A stretch of DNA of 64,000 nucleotides, from NCBI GenBank assembly GCA_041917295.1, contig JAYRXX010000019.1, forward strand, positions 26,854-90,853, read 5' to 3'. The notes under the pieces were generated by a model. It worked only from the letters and a program-made list of their open reading frames with translations. It was not told the DNA's origin and did not search any database. Each line of letters opens with the position of its first letter. Within the stretch, counting starts at the first letter, position 1. A program made the translations under genes and the position numbers. The stretch is from JADKHR01 sp041917295. Its GTDB lineage: Bacteria > Elusimicrobiota > Elusimicrobia > FEN-1173. Of this stretch, positions 52,135-60,788 are shown in pieces.

Positions 52135-54098
52135 CACGGTTTCGCCTTTATTTCAGGAAGGAGGCGCTGGATGACGACAACCAGTACGAGGGTCACCCCA
52201 ACCAGGACGGCCCAAAACAAGAAGGACGTTTCTCCCCGACGCGGGGTTCCCCAGGTCCACCGGGTTTTGATTTTTTCTTCCGGACCTAGAAAAACCCGGG
52301 TTTTGTCGGCTGAAAGAAGTTCATCGGAAACCATCGCGGCATCGTAGACGGGAAACGGGACGTCGGGATGTCCGTAGTACAGCCAGAGCGGCCCGCCGGG
52401 TTCCGTTTTAAACACCAGGTCGTAGGTTCGATAATAGACTCTCACCTTTTCAAGGGTCAAAGGCGCGTTGTCACCGTCTTGAATGGCGAGCATCAGTCGG
52501 TCCCGGTCGGGCGGACCGGCGAGGGAAAGCAGCAACCGGTCCTGTTCGCCCGATCGGACCCACTGGGCACGTGCCAGAGAACGGGCGTAACGATCCCCAT
52601 TGGCCGTTGATAACTCTTCGTAAAGATGAAGGGTTCTCTGGAAGATGGATTCTTTCGCACGCAGTTCCACGTGGGAAATGGGAATTCCATTCGTAGGCAA
52701 TTTTATTTCCCATCGGGTCGTGCCTTTGGGTTCAGGGGACATGGTCGACGGGGATAAGTCAATAAAGGCATGGGGTACGATTCGGTTGTAAACAAATGGG
52801 ATTTGGCGCCCGTCCCGCACCAAACGAACGTCGCGTCCCTGGGGAGAGCTCTGAACAAGAACCGACAGGGGGATTTCCAGGGCGTGTACCCCAGAACTCT
52901 TTATGTCAACAGGGGACCGGAACGCCCACCCCTTGCTATCAAAAGCCCCTCCCAGCGGAGCCAAAAGTGGAACCACTTCCGGTTTCGTATAGAGGGGGTT
53001 TTCCTTCACGATCCCGGTCGTGGCCCGGCCGGGTATCAGGTCGGTCGCGGGCCAATCGTAGCGGGCGGTGGGCGCGCCGGGGTGCCCCGCGGCGAGAGCG
53101 ACGGGGGACAGATCGCGTGAAAAAAATAAGAGGCGGGTGGGAATTTGGTGAACCGTGAGAGAGTTGACCTGAAGCGGTGGCGCATCGCCGTTGGTGATCA
53201 TCAAATGAATTTCACGCGCGGGAATTCTCGCGTTGATCGGAACGAACAGGTCTTCGAAAACGAGCCCGTTTTCGCCAGGCGCGCGAAAAAGGGTGCCGTG
53301 CCCGAGAGGAAATTCAATAATTTGTTGGCCGCCCCCCGGATTGGATTCCCGTCTCACGTGGCGCAGAACCACGCGGACGGATCGTTGAAAAAGAGGGTCC
53401 GGTGTTTCAACGGTCACGCCGTCCACGTAGAGGTTTCGGCCCGGCAGGGAGACGGTGAGATGGGTTTCCGCGAGTCCGTCCTCTCGCGCTGAAAGGACCG
53501 CCGGAATTTTTTCTGTCCGGGGAATCGTGTCCGCGGCCATCCGGGCGGAGGCCCCCGTGAAGGGGATGGGGTCGTTTTTCCGGTCGTCCACCCGAACTCG
53601 AAATCGACCCAACCGACGGGCTGGGAATTCGATTTCCAGATTGCCGGGGCCGGAGAAGGAGCGGTAAATGGGTCGACCGGTCCACACGGTTTTCCACCGT
53701 TTTTTTTCAAAGACGTCCAGAGCCACCGATTTTAAAAATTCACCCGAAGGAGATTCCAACCGTATCGCGTCCACGGGGCCCGTCGGACCTTTTCCTGTGA
53801 GAACAGTTTTTTTGTTTTCCAGGACCGATTGGAAGGATGTCCACGGAACCCATTGAACCGGCGCGCGGGAAATTTGTTGAAGAGAATAGGGGATCTCTTC
53901 TCCCGACGAACGGAAAAGCCGCAGGTCGTGAAGGGTGGGCGACGCAGGGTCTAATAGATCGACGGGAACCGTGACGTCAACGAGTCCGGGTTTCGTGGGG
54001 GTGACCTCCGCGGAATGGGACCAGGACCGGGGAACGGGTTCGGTAGCGCGGGCGTATCCCACGAGGAGAAGGACCAGCGGCGTTCCATAACGGATCAT
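52134..54098 (-). CDS. DUF3999-family protein (periplasmic, single C-terminal membrane anchor)
   Basis: A 654-residue protein. A signal peptide (LVLLLVGYARA) starts the protein; the bulk is beta-rich and extracytoplasmic, with a repeated sandwich-like pattern; one membrane helix near the C terminus (FLFWAVLVGVTLVLVVVIQ) is followed by a short cytoplasmic tail. DUF3999 genes are usually found next to DUF2339 genes, as here (ATGA overlap with 54095-57118), so the two are likely partners in the envelope. ATG 54098 is used; the frame extending to 54332 overlaps the partner gene and has no family-like N terminus. Function is unknown. Confidence 0.85.
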   Translation of the reverse strand: MIRYGTPLVLLLVGYARATEPVPRSWSHSAEVTPTKPGLVDVTVPVDLLDPASPTLHDLRLFRSSGEEIPYSLQQISRAPVQWVPWTSFQSVLENKKTVLTGKGPTGPVDAIRLESPSGEFLKSVALDVFEKKRWKTVWTGRPIYRSFSGPGNLEIEFPARRLGRFRVRVDDRKNDPIPFTGASARMAADTIPRTEKIPAVLSAREDGLAETHLTVSLPGRNLYVDGVTVETPDPLFQRSVRVVLRHVRRESNPGGGQQIIEFPLGHGTLFRAPGENGLVFEDLFVPINARIPAREIHLMITNGDAPPLQVNSLTVHQIPTRLLFFSRDLSPVALAAGHPGAPTARYDWPATDLIPGRATTGIVKENPLYTKPEVVPLLAPLGGAFDSKGWAFRSPVDIKSSGVHALEIPLSVLVQSSPQGRDVRLVRDGRQIPFVYNRIVPHAFIDLSPSTMSPEPKGTTRWEIKLPTNGIPISHVELRAKESIFQRTLHLYEELSTANGDRYARSLARAQWVRSGEQDRLLLSLAGPPDRDRLMLAIQDGDNAPLTLEKVRVYYRTYDLVFKTEPGGPLWLYYGHPDVPFPVYDAAMVSDELLSADKTRVFLGPEEKIKTRWTWGTPRRGETSFLFWAVLVGVTLVLVVVIQRLLPEIKAKP

Positions 54099-57000
54099 GG
54101 TCGCACCGCCGATGATTTGTTTTGAAAGCGTTGAAAGAAGAAGGAGCCCGCGATCAAGAGCAACGCCAGACCGGCAAAGGCGGCGGACCGGAACAGGAGC
54201 GGCAACCGCCACACATCGTGCAAAAACAACTTTCCGACAGTGACGCCCAACAGCGACAGCCCCGCCCACCGGGCCGGAGCGGTTCGTTTGAAGAGCCCCA
54301 CCAGCAGGAGGCCAAACCCGAAGACCCCCCATCCCAGGGTGTACGCCAGGTCTTGGGAAAGACTGCCACGAAAATCAAACGTGATGACCGCGCCGGTGCT
54401 GAAAAAGTCGGCGATTTCGATGTTCAATAACAAGAAAAGGAGAATTGTCCCAAAAGAGGTTGTGAGGGCCTTCGCGTTTTCCAACAGGGGAGAAAAAGGG
54501 TGAGGTTTGGCCGGGGGCTCGTCCCACGCCCAAAGTCGTGCCGCGGCCCATTGACAGAGGATCACCACGCCATAGGTGTAGAGATACCAGTTGACTATTT
54601 TCATTCCTTGCCGGGGGTGATACGAAAAGACCGCGGGGTTAACAGCCAATCGGGTGAACGCGATCGTCAGTAAACCCAGCGCCCAGATCTTTAACCCCTT
54701 GTGCGGAATCCGCCGATGGAGCCACAGGAGCGCCACCCCTTCCAGCGCCCATCCCAGGGTGATCCACTGCTTGTCAAACTGGAGGGGGAAGATCAGTGAA
54801 ATGAAAAGGAGACAGACGGCGCCAAACAGCGCCACCAGTCCCTGACGATGAGAATCGTCCGGGATCGTTCGCACCGCCCCGATCAGCGCGCCCAGGGAAA
54901 GGAGGCCCCACGCCAGAGGAACAATTCCGATGTGGGAAGCCAACCCCCAACGGATCGCGCTTTGATAAAAAAGAAGAAAATGCAGGGGCCCGCTGAGGGC
55001 CGACGCGACCCAAACCCAACGGCAGGATCCAAACCGGCCCGGAAACACGAACGGCAAGATCAAAAATGTGAGGGCGAACCCCGCGAACCACGGGAAGCCA
55101 AATGCCACGGTGTCGGCGGAAAGGGCCGCACCCTGCCAGGCGTATTGGACCAAAGCGGCCCCCGCGAGGGCGATTAATCCCAGGACGTCTGTTGATCCTC
55201 CTGGGCCCTTGATCATCCCCAACAGCAACAGGGCAAGGAGCCCGGTCAATCCAAAAAGGCCCGCGGGATTTTCCGGGCGTAGCCGGGCCGCCGCCGTGGC
55301 CAGAAGAAAAAAGGGAAGAATGCTGGAAAGGGCCGGCAGGAAGATTTTCCAGGGGTCAGGCCACGTCCAGGATAATTCCGGGGTTTCAGTTTTTGTTTCC
55401 GGGGAGGTGGAGTCTTTTCGTCTCATAAACAAATAGCCGGCCCAGGAAAAAACGGCCGCTATGGCGCCGATCACCAAAAGAAGTCCAGCCATGTCGTCCA
55501 ACGCCAACCGTGGGATCCAAACCCAGGCGGTGAAAAATGTCATGACCAAGGCCCCCAAGGCGGCCCACAAAAATCCTGTGGCGAGCGCGGCCAAAAGGGC
55601 TATGGCGTTAAGCCCAAAAATCACCGGCCACACGAGCACAGGGGTGACAAAATCTTTCAAAAGGCCCAGAGTGAGCGGAATCAGAAGGGCGACCGGGAAC
55701 AGGTGGCCCAAGATCACTACTTCTTTGGGGGCCCCTCGGCGATAGAGGACGAAGGATAAGGCCCCATGCAAACCTCCAAACGCCAGGTACGCCCCCAAAG
55801 CCACGGGTAAAGAGGACGGTGTGAGGGAGCCTTGTGTCCAAACCAAAAGAATGAGGAAAATTAAACCGCCCGCGGCCAGGTGGTAGTGTTGGTATTTCCC
55901 AAAACGGACCGCCAACCAAGCCGTGACCAGGTCCGCGCCGAGGAGAATGAGAAACGCCGGTAACGGTGGCTCACTTTTGAGAGTAAACAACGCAAGGGCA
56001 CCAAGAACGATGGAGACCAGGGAAATCACGCCGGCTCCATGGACCGTCCAAGGCTCTTCCTTTACACGTTTGTCCATCCACGCTCGGGCACCGGCAAAGA
56101 AGAAGGGAAACCAAAGACAGACCGCGGTTGCCGTCAGCATTTTTTCAGGCATAAAAAATGTGTTCCACCAACCGATCATCAAAAGGGCGGTTCCCGCCAC
56201 GGCGAATCCCCACAAAAATCCCCATCCTCGAACCGCCACGAGGGCCAAAAGTCCCACGTCCAACAACGTCACGTAGGCAAAAAGTCCAAAAGGTCGATCC
56301 ACGCCGGTGGAGATGAGGGGCGGCACCAGGAACCCTCCCACCAGGGCCAGGATCGCGATGTATTGGGAGTTCATTCGCGCCGACAACAAAAAAGCCAACA
56401 CGGTGACCAGGGAGAGAAAAATAAAAGTTTCGGTGGGTCCAAGGAACCCGTAGAGGGAATGGGACGCAAAGGCAACCGCGTAAAGGATGGCCGCTCCCGC
56501 CGCCGCTAATGTTTGAGCGGTCACGGTGTAGCGGGTTTGAATTTTGAGTCCGGTGATGACCGCCGCTGTCCCCACCACAAATCCTATGACGACGCGCAGG
56601 ACCGGGGAAATGAGTCCGTGGTCAAACGAGTACTTGGCAAAGAAAATGGCGCCCAAAAAGAGTGCAAAGCCGCCGATCCAGCTCATTAATTTGCCAGCCG
56701 TGAACTTTTCCCAATCCATGGTTTTCTTTTTGGACTCCGGGAGAGAGGGCCGAACGGTCGAAAGGACGGGAACCGCTGAAACAGATGTTTCCTGGGGGCG
56801 ATCCACAAACGGGTCCGAGGGAACAGGAACGACTTTAGGTTCCGGGGCAATCACGGGCGGTTCGGGGGGGATTACGATTGGTTTATCCACGGTTGCGGTG
56901 GACCTGGGGTTAAGACGTTCTTCGAGGCGGCTCAATCGTGCCTGAAGACTCTCTCGTTTTGTTGTCTCTGGCGTATAGTTCAACAAATCGAGTTCTTTCT

Positions 57001-57118
57001 GAATTTCGTCGACGCGTTTTTTTAATAGTTTTGTCTGAAAAAAAGAGACAATCGCCAGAACCGGGGCCAGAAGGACTGCCCCGATCACCAACATCCATAA
57101 CGTTCCGAGCATTTGCAT
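54095..57118 (-). CDS. DUF2339-family large polytopic membrane protein
   Basis: A 1007-residue inner-membrane protein. A first helix (MLVIGAVLLAPVLAIVSFF) is followed by a coiled-coil (KKRVDEIQKELDLLNY) and a Pro-rich linker with repeats like PEPPVIAPEPKVVPVPSDP, then some 25-30 hydrophobic segments to the C terminus. This is the classical DUF2339 layout, usually paired with DUF3999, as here. The role is not known. It starts 12 bases after the lipase gene. Long loops are few, so it probably acts as transporter or scaffold in the membrane. Confidence 0.86.
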   Translation of the reverse strand: MQMLGTLWMLVIGAVLLAPVLAIVSFFQTKLLKKRVDEIQKELDLLNYTPETTKRESLQARLSRLEERLNPRSTATVDKPIVIPPEPPVIAPEPKVVPVPSDPFVDRPQETSVSAVPVLSTVRPSLPESKKKTMDWEKFTAGKLMSWIGGFALFLGAIFFAKYSFDHGLISPVLRVVIGFVVGTAAVITGLKIQTRYTVTAQTLAAAGAAILYAVAFASHSLYGFLGPTETFIFLSLVTVLAFLLSARMNSQYIAILALVGGFLVPPLISTGVDRPFGLFAYVTLLDVGLLALVAVRGWGFLWGFAVAGTALLMIGWWNTFFMPEKMLTATAVCLWFPFFFAGARAWMDKRVKEEPWTVHGAGVISLVSIVLGALALFTLKSEPPLPAFLILLGADLVTAWLAVRFGKYQHYHLAAGGLIFLILLVWTQGSLTPSSLPVALGAYLAFGGLHGALSFVLYRRGAPKEVVILGHLFPVALLIPLTLGLLKDFVTPVLVWPVIFGLNAIALLAALATGFLWAALGALVMTFFTAWVWIPRLALDDMAGLLLVIGAIAAVFSWAGYLFMRRKDSTSPETKTETPELSWTWPDPWKIFLPALSSILPFFLLATAAARLRPENPAGLFGLTGLLALLLLGMIKGPGGSTDVLGLIALAGAALVQYAWQGAALSADTVAFGFPWFAGFALTFLILPFVFPGRFGSCRWVWVASALSGPLHFLLFYQSAIRWGLASHIGIVPLAWGLLSLGALIGAVRTIPDDSHRQGLVALFGAVCLLFISLIFPLQFDKQWITLGWALEGVALLWLHRRIPHKGLKIWALGLLTIAFTRLAVNPAVFSYHPRQGMKIVNWYLYTYGVVILCQWAAARLWAWDEPPAKPHPFSPLLENAKALTTSFGTILLFLLLNIEIADFFSTGAVITFDFRGSLSQDLAYTLGWGVFGFGLLLVGLFKRTAPARWAGLSLLGVTVGKLFLHDVWRLPLLFRSAAFAGLALLLIAGSFFFQRFQNKSSAVRP

Positions 57119-57130
57119 GGGACGCCCCCC

Positions 57131-57847
57131 TTAATGATGAGTATGGATAAACGTGCCCGATTTTAGAAAGGACACAACATTGTTGGTTGTCTCATCGTGT
57201 ACCAACAACAGCGTGTGCTCTGAATTCACCTGCACAAAATCTTTTGCCCCATCCAAACGGGCGCTGGAGAGGGCGACCGCCCCATCGTCGTCGCCGTCCA
57301 AAACAGGATTAAGTCCGTCGTCGTTTCCCAAACCCCCGGCAATGATGCCAAACTCACAGGCCGGAATGCCCAAGGCCTTGATAAAAGGGCTGTCGGCTTT
57401 TAACTGGTGGACCGCCTTGTCCCCATAGACCCAGCGAAACGTGTCGAAGGAGGACAGGAGGTCTATCCACTGGGACCCGTGGTTCGGCGGGGCAATCTGC
57501 ACAAAACGTCCCAGATGGTTGGGCGGAGTTGTCGACAGATAGTAGCGCGCCACCATGGATCCAAGGGAAAATCCAACGAAGTGGGTGGTCGTTGTCAAGT
57601 TTTGTAACTCAACAAACTGATCAAGGTCTGCGGCATACTCTTCAATGGTCTTCTCCGTTGATTGGTATGCCCAATTAAGTACCCGAAATCCATTTTTTTC
57701 AAGCCCTTTCTGAATTTTTTTCATGACAAAGGGACGGTTCAAAATTCCATGCAAAAGCACCACCGATTCCCGGGGCGCGTCTTCAGCAAATGCGGCTGGA
57801 AAAAAGGAGCCCAACAGGAGACTAAATAAAAGTGTGCGCACACTCAT
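57131..57847 (-). CDS. Secreted alpha/beta hydrolase (lipase-like)
   Basis: A 238-residue protein. Residues 1-21 (LLFSLLLGSFFPAAFA) form a signal peptide. VVLLHGILNRPF contains the oxyanion HG motif; GFSLG at 92-96 gives the nucleophile elbow with Ser94 (GxSxG); a later His (VNSEHTLLLVHDET) likely completes the triad with an Asp. The fold matches small lipases/esterases of the bacterial lipase 2 type. ATG 57847 overlaps the tetR stop (ATGA), so the longer frame from 57937 is rejected. Likely regulated by the TetR protein coded just upstream. Confidence 0.82.
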   Translation of the reverse strand: MSVRTLLFSLLLGSFFPAAFAEDAPRESVVLLHGILNRPFVMKKIQKGLEKNGFRVLNWAYQSTEKTIEEYAADLDQFVELQNLTTTTHFVGFSLGSMVARYYLSTTPPNHLGRFVQIAPPNHGSQWIDLLSSFDTFRWVYGDKAVHQLKADSPFIKALGIPACEFGIIAGGLGNDDGLNPVLDGDDDGAVALSSARLDGAKDFVQVNSEHTLLLVHDETTNNVVSFLKSGTFIHTHH

Positions 57848-58428
57848 TTTGAAAGCGCTCCCCAGAGGCTTTCTGTCACATTTTCCACCTCTTGGCGAAG
57901 GTCGTGATCGATCGCGTTTCGGATGCGGGCAATACAAAGACGGATAATGCTCCCCATCAAAATCGAAGCGCCGACGTATGGATCCATTTCCCGAAAGACC
58001 TTTGCCTTTTGGCCGGAAGTGACCAGATCCAACGCCACATGGCCGGGGTGCTTGAAAGTGGGGGGAAACCGATCCAATTCCCGATGTTCGGACAGAATCA
58101 GATAGGTGAAAAGGTCCCGCTCTGTTTCAAACGCTTCAAAACATGTCGTTATATAGGCACGAACCTTATTCCTAAAATCTTTAACCTCCGCTACCCGGGA
58201 AGCCAAATCAAGGGTAAAATCGTTAACGTGGACTGCAAAAAGATGGTATGCCAACTCTTCCTTGCTTTTAAAGTGACGGTAAAGAGCCCCTTCCGAAACG
58301 CCGCTTTTGGCGGCGATGTCTTTGGTGGTGGTCCCATCGATTCCCTTTTCAACAAACAGGCGAACGGCGGCCCGCATGATCTTGGGCAAGAGCGTTTTTG
58401 TTTTTGACTCCTCAACAATAAAGTGCAT
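57844..58428 (-). CDS. TetR/AcrR-family transcriptional regulator
   Basis: A 194-residue repressor. The HTH is at about residues 30-50: DGTTTKDIAAKSGVSEGALYRHFKSKEEL. The C-terminal ligand-binding domain spans about 60-190. ATG 58428 is preceded by GGAGGGGTC (good SD), so a longer start at 58455 is rejected. It is the first gene of the minus-strand lipid operon and stands directly behind the operator palindrome at 58441-58458, so autoregulation and control of the whole operon are expected. The ligand could be a fatty acid or lipid-like molecule, but this is inference. Confidence 0.88.
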   Translation of the reverse strand: MHFIVEESKTKTLLPKIMRAAVRLFVEKGIDGTTTKDIAAKSGVSEGALYRHFKSKEELAYHLFAVHVNDFTLDLASRVAEVKDFRNKVRAYITTCFEAFETERDLFTYLILSEHRELDRFPPTFKHPGHVALDLVTSGQKAKVFREMDPYVGASILMGSIIRLCIARIRNAIDHDLRQEVENVTESLWGALSK

Positions 58429-58440
58429 GACCCCTCCATG

Positions 58441-58458
58441 TAAGTGAATGAACACTTA
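58441..58458. promoter_or_regulatory. TetR operator
   Basis: TAAGTGAATGAACACTTA has inverted arms TAAGTG/CACTTA (58441-58446 and 58453-58458) around a six-base centre, and it resembles the TGAATG..CATTCA-type boxes of TetR proteins. It overlaps the predicted transcription start of the minus-strand tetR promoter and lies 12 bases upstream of the tetR ATG. Confidence 0.65.
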
Positions 58459-58459
58459 C

Positions 58460-58488
58460 TTTATACCATGGGGTTGGTTTTATGTCAA
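58460..58488 (-). promoter_or_regulatory. Sigma70 promoter of the tetR-lipid operon
   Basis: On the minus strand TTGACA (58488-58483) and TATAAA (58465-58460) are separated by exactly 17 bases, a near-perfect sigma70 promoter. Transcription would start near 58453, inside the operator 58441-58458, so binding of TetR should block it. Confidence 0.72.
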
Positions 58489-58546
58489 GGGGGGGGGCGG
58501 AACTTTTTTCAAACTTCGGAGTCCAAGGGGCATGGAGGAAATAATC

Positions 58547-58729
58547 ATGACCCAGAAAATCATCAACCTCATTCGCACTGCTTCAACGGGTCCCCAAAAG
58601 GGGGAAGGGAATAGCCTGCCCACCTGGGAGTTTTTCTACACCGGGACCCTGTGGCGTCTTTCGCGGGGATCCAAAACAAGAAAAATAAATCGTAAACCGG
58701 CCGATTCGCCATTTTCTTTGGAACGGTGA
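58547..58729 (+). CDS. Hypothetical small protein (uncertain)
   Basis: A 60-residue frame with an ATG at 58547 preceded by GGAGGAAATAATC, a fair SD. The product MTQKIINLIRTAST and the following basic, Trp-containing stretch show no recognised motif, signal peptide or membrane segment. It sits between the divergent tetR promoter and the serpin gene. It could be a real small gene or a chance frame; the SD is the only support. Confidence 0.3.
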   Translation: MTQKIINLIRTASTGPQKGEGNSLPTWEFFYTGTLWRLSRGSKTRKINRKPADSPFSLER

Positions 58730-58751
58730 TTTTATATTCTCAGGGGGTCCT

Positions 58752-59942
58752 ATGAGAGGGATATTGCTTTGCGCCCTTGTTGGTTTGCTCTCCGTTGTCT
58801 ATGGCGGTGAGCCCGTCCCCGGCCCGTTGGTTCAAGGGAACACGCGTTTCGCCCTCGCAATGTACGAGCAACTGGCCGCGGAACCGGGGAACATATTCTA
58901 TTCTCCCTACAGCCTTTCCGCCGCCCTTGGGATGACCTCCGCCGGCGCCCGGGGCGAGACGCTGAAGGAAATCAACCGGGTCTTTCACTTCCCTGAGGGC
59001 GGCCCCCACCGGGGATTCCTGGATTTGGACAAATCCCTTCTTGGATCGGACAAACCGTACGAACTCAACATCGCCAACCGCCTTTGGCTTAAGAAAGGGA
59101 GCGACTTCCGGCCAGAGTTTGTCAAAACCCTGGCCGACCATTACGGTGCCGGGGCCGAACGGCTGGACTTCGCCGGATCTCCCGAACCTGCCCGCCTGAC
59201 CATCAACCGCTGGGTCTCCGACCGAACCAAAACCAAGATCCCGGAACTGATCCCAAGCGGGGTCATCAACACCTTGACCGAAGCCGTATTGACCAACGCC
59301 ATTTATTTCAAAGGGCTCTGGGCCAGTCCATTCAACAAAAATGATACGAAGAAAGAACCCTTTCACCTGGGGAACGGACAATCGGTGCCCATTGATCTGA
59401 TGCGTCAAGAAGAGTCTTTCCCCTACCGGGAAGACGAACATGTCCAAATACTGGAACTCCCCTACAAAGGCGACGACCTGTCGATGATGGTGGTCCTTCC
59501 GCGCGAGGGCGTTTCCCTGACGGCTGTGGAGAAAGGGTTGACGGCCTCGAAAATCGACGATTGGATGAAGAGACTTTATTCACGGGAGGTCCAAGTCTTC
59601 CTGCCGGCCTTTAAGACCCGCTACAAGAAGAGCCTTCCTGGCACAATGAAAGCGATGGGAATGCCCCTGGCCTTTGATCCGAACCGCGCCGATTTTTCCG
59701 GCATCCGGGAATTGACCTCCGGAGAAAACCTGTATGTCTCCGACGTCATCCACGAGGCTTTCGTCCAAGTGGACGAAGAGGGCACCGAAGCCGCCGCAGC
59801 CACCGCGGTGGTGGTTAGTCTACGAGGGGTGGCACTGCCCCCGCCCGTCTTCCGCGCCGACCATCCGTTCCTCTTCCTCATCCGCCATCGCCCCTCCGGC
59901 ACGATCTTGTTTATGGGAAGATTAATCAATCCCCAGGATTAA
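58752..59942 (+). CDS. Secreted serpin (serine protease inhibitor)
   Basis: A 396-residue serpin with a signal peptide at 1-19 (ILLCALVGLLSVVYGG). NIFYSPYSLSAALGMTSAGARGET, TNAIYFKGLWASPFNKNDT and HEAFVQVDEEGTEAAAA are classical serpin blocks. The reactive-centre hinge EEGTEAAAAT lies at 342-351 and, counting from G344 as P15, the predicted P1 is Arg358 (S-L-R-G), which suggests inhibition of trypsin-like proteases. Ala-rich P12-P9 fits an inhibitory serpin. The ATG follows CAGGGGGTCCT. Probably protects the cell surface against proteases. Confidence 0.9.
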   Translation: MRGILLCALVGLLSVVYGGEPVPGPLVQGNTRFALAMYEQLAAEPGNIFYSPYSLSAALGMTSAGARGETLKEINRVFHFPEGGPHRGFLDLDKSLLGSDKPYELNIANRLWLKKGSDFRPEFVKTLADHYGAGAERLDFAGSPEPARLTINRWVSDRTKTKIPELIPSGVINTLTEAVLTNAIYFKGLWASPFNKNDTKKEPFHLGNGQSVPIDLMRQEESFPYREDEHVQILELPYKGDDLSMMVVLPREGVSLTAVEKGLTASKIDDWMKRLYSREVQVFLPAFKTRYKKSLPGTMKAMGMPLAFDPNRADFSGIRELTSGENLYVSDVIHEAFVQVDEEGTEAAAATAVVVSLRGVALPPPVFRADHPFLFLIRHRPSGTILFMGRLINPQD

Positions 59943-59963
59943 TAATTTCATGGACCTCGTTGT

Positions 59964-60407
59964 ATGAGAAAAACCACGATCACAGGGATGGTTGTTTTCG
60001 TTACAAACGTAGGTTTGTTTCTATTGACCGTTCCTTTTTTCCTCAACGAGGTCCACCACCATTGGATTATTCCGGTGTTTGCCGCCTGGTTGCTTTTTCA
60101 AACGATCGTATTCGTATCGATTGATCCCAAATGGGGTCAACCGGCTTCGCGCGCCATCATGGGCTTGAGCGTTTTAATGGGGGTCCTTCTTTTTTGGCGA
60201 CAATTTTCCATGTTCCACTGTTTTCGCCATTGCGAGGGACGCCTCACCGTGGGCCTGTTGCTCTTGGCCGGTGCGAATGGCATCGCTTGGCGGTATGGCC
60301 CTTTCAATAGGTCTCGATGGTTGTGGGGCGCCACTCTTGTGTTTTTGGTCTGGGCCATCATTGTCATGGCCATTGGAATGGCCTTCAACACCTGGAATTT
60401 CAGCTGA
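59964..60407 (+). CDS. Four-helix membrane protein of unknown function
   Basis: A 147-residue protein with four hydrophobic segments (approximately 5-27, 33-52, 63-81, 117-141) and two short Cys/His patches (FHCFRHCEG). No recognised family. ATG follows the serpin gene by 21 bases and may be in its operon. The His/Cys patch between helices three and four could bind a metal or haem, but no motif is conclusive. Confidence 0.6.
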   Translation: MRKTTITGMVVFVTNVGLFLLTVPFFLNEVHHHWIIPVFAAWLLFQTIVFVSIDPKWGQPASRAIMGLSVLMGVLLFWRQFSMFHCFRHCEGRLTVGLLLLAGANGIAWRYGPFNRSRWLWGATLVFLVWAIIVMAIGMAFNTWNFS

Positions 60408-60788
60408 TGCCGTCCCAGTTCCGTTCCGGATCCAGGGAAACCGCTGGACGGCGCCGCAGGGGGGCATCACGAATTCACATTCATTGAGCAACTCGCCGGG
60501 GGGAATTTTAAATCGGTCGGGGACGCGTGGATCGGGTGCGCCACCCAAAATTTGGTCGATGGGGCGAACCGTTCTATTTCCGCTTTCCCATTTCCAATAT
60601 TCTTCCACGTTCGGCACCGTGCACAGGGTCGTCAGAAAATACCAAGGCAAGGCTTGTGGCGGTGTTCTTGGGTTCTATATCGATATGGATGGGGTTGGTC
60701 ATGGCCAGTCGTTTCATTATACAACCTGACCCGCTGAGAAAATGGAACTTATTGGGAAAGAATTCGTTCCATAAACAAGGAGAAACCC
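60408..60788. other. Non-coding stretch between membrane protein and pirin genes
   Basis: No convincing gene is seen on either strand. Antisense frames cross it, but none has an SD or a family-like protein. The only feature is a promoter-like element near 60695-60723 for the pirin gene. Confidence 0.5.
60695..60723 (+). promoter_or_regulatory. Sigma70-like promoter for the pirin gene
   Basis: TTGGTC at 60695-60700 and TATACA at 60718-60723 are separated by 17 bases, giving a plausible promoter. Transcription would start near 60730, 59 bases before the pirin ATG. Confidence 0.5.

Noticed and set aside
60174..60650. 158-residue minus-strand frame across the gap after the membrane protein
   Set aside because: The first 80 residues look somewhat protein-like, but half of the frame is antisense to the membrane protein at 59964-60407, there is no SD, and a stop lies just upstream. 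It might be a gene remnant, but the evidence is too weak.
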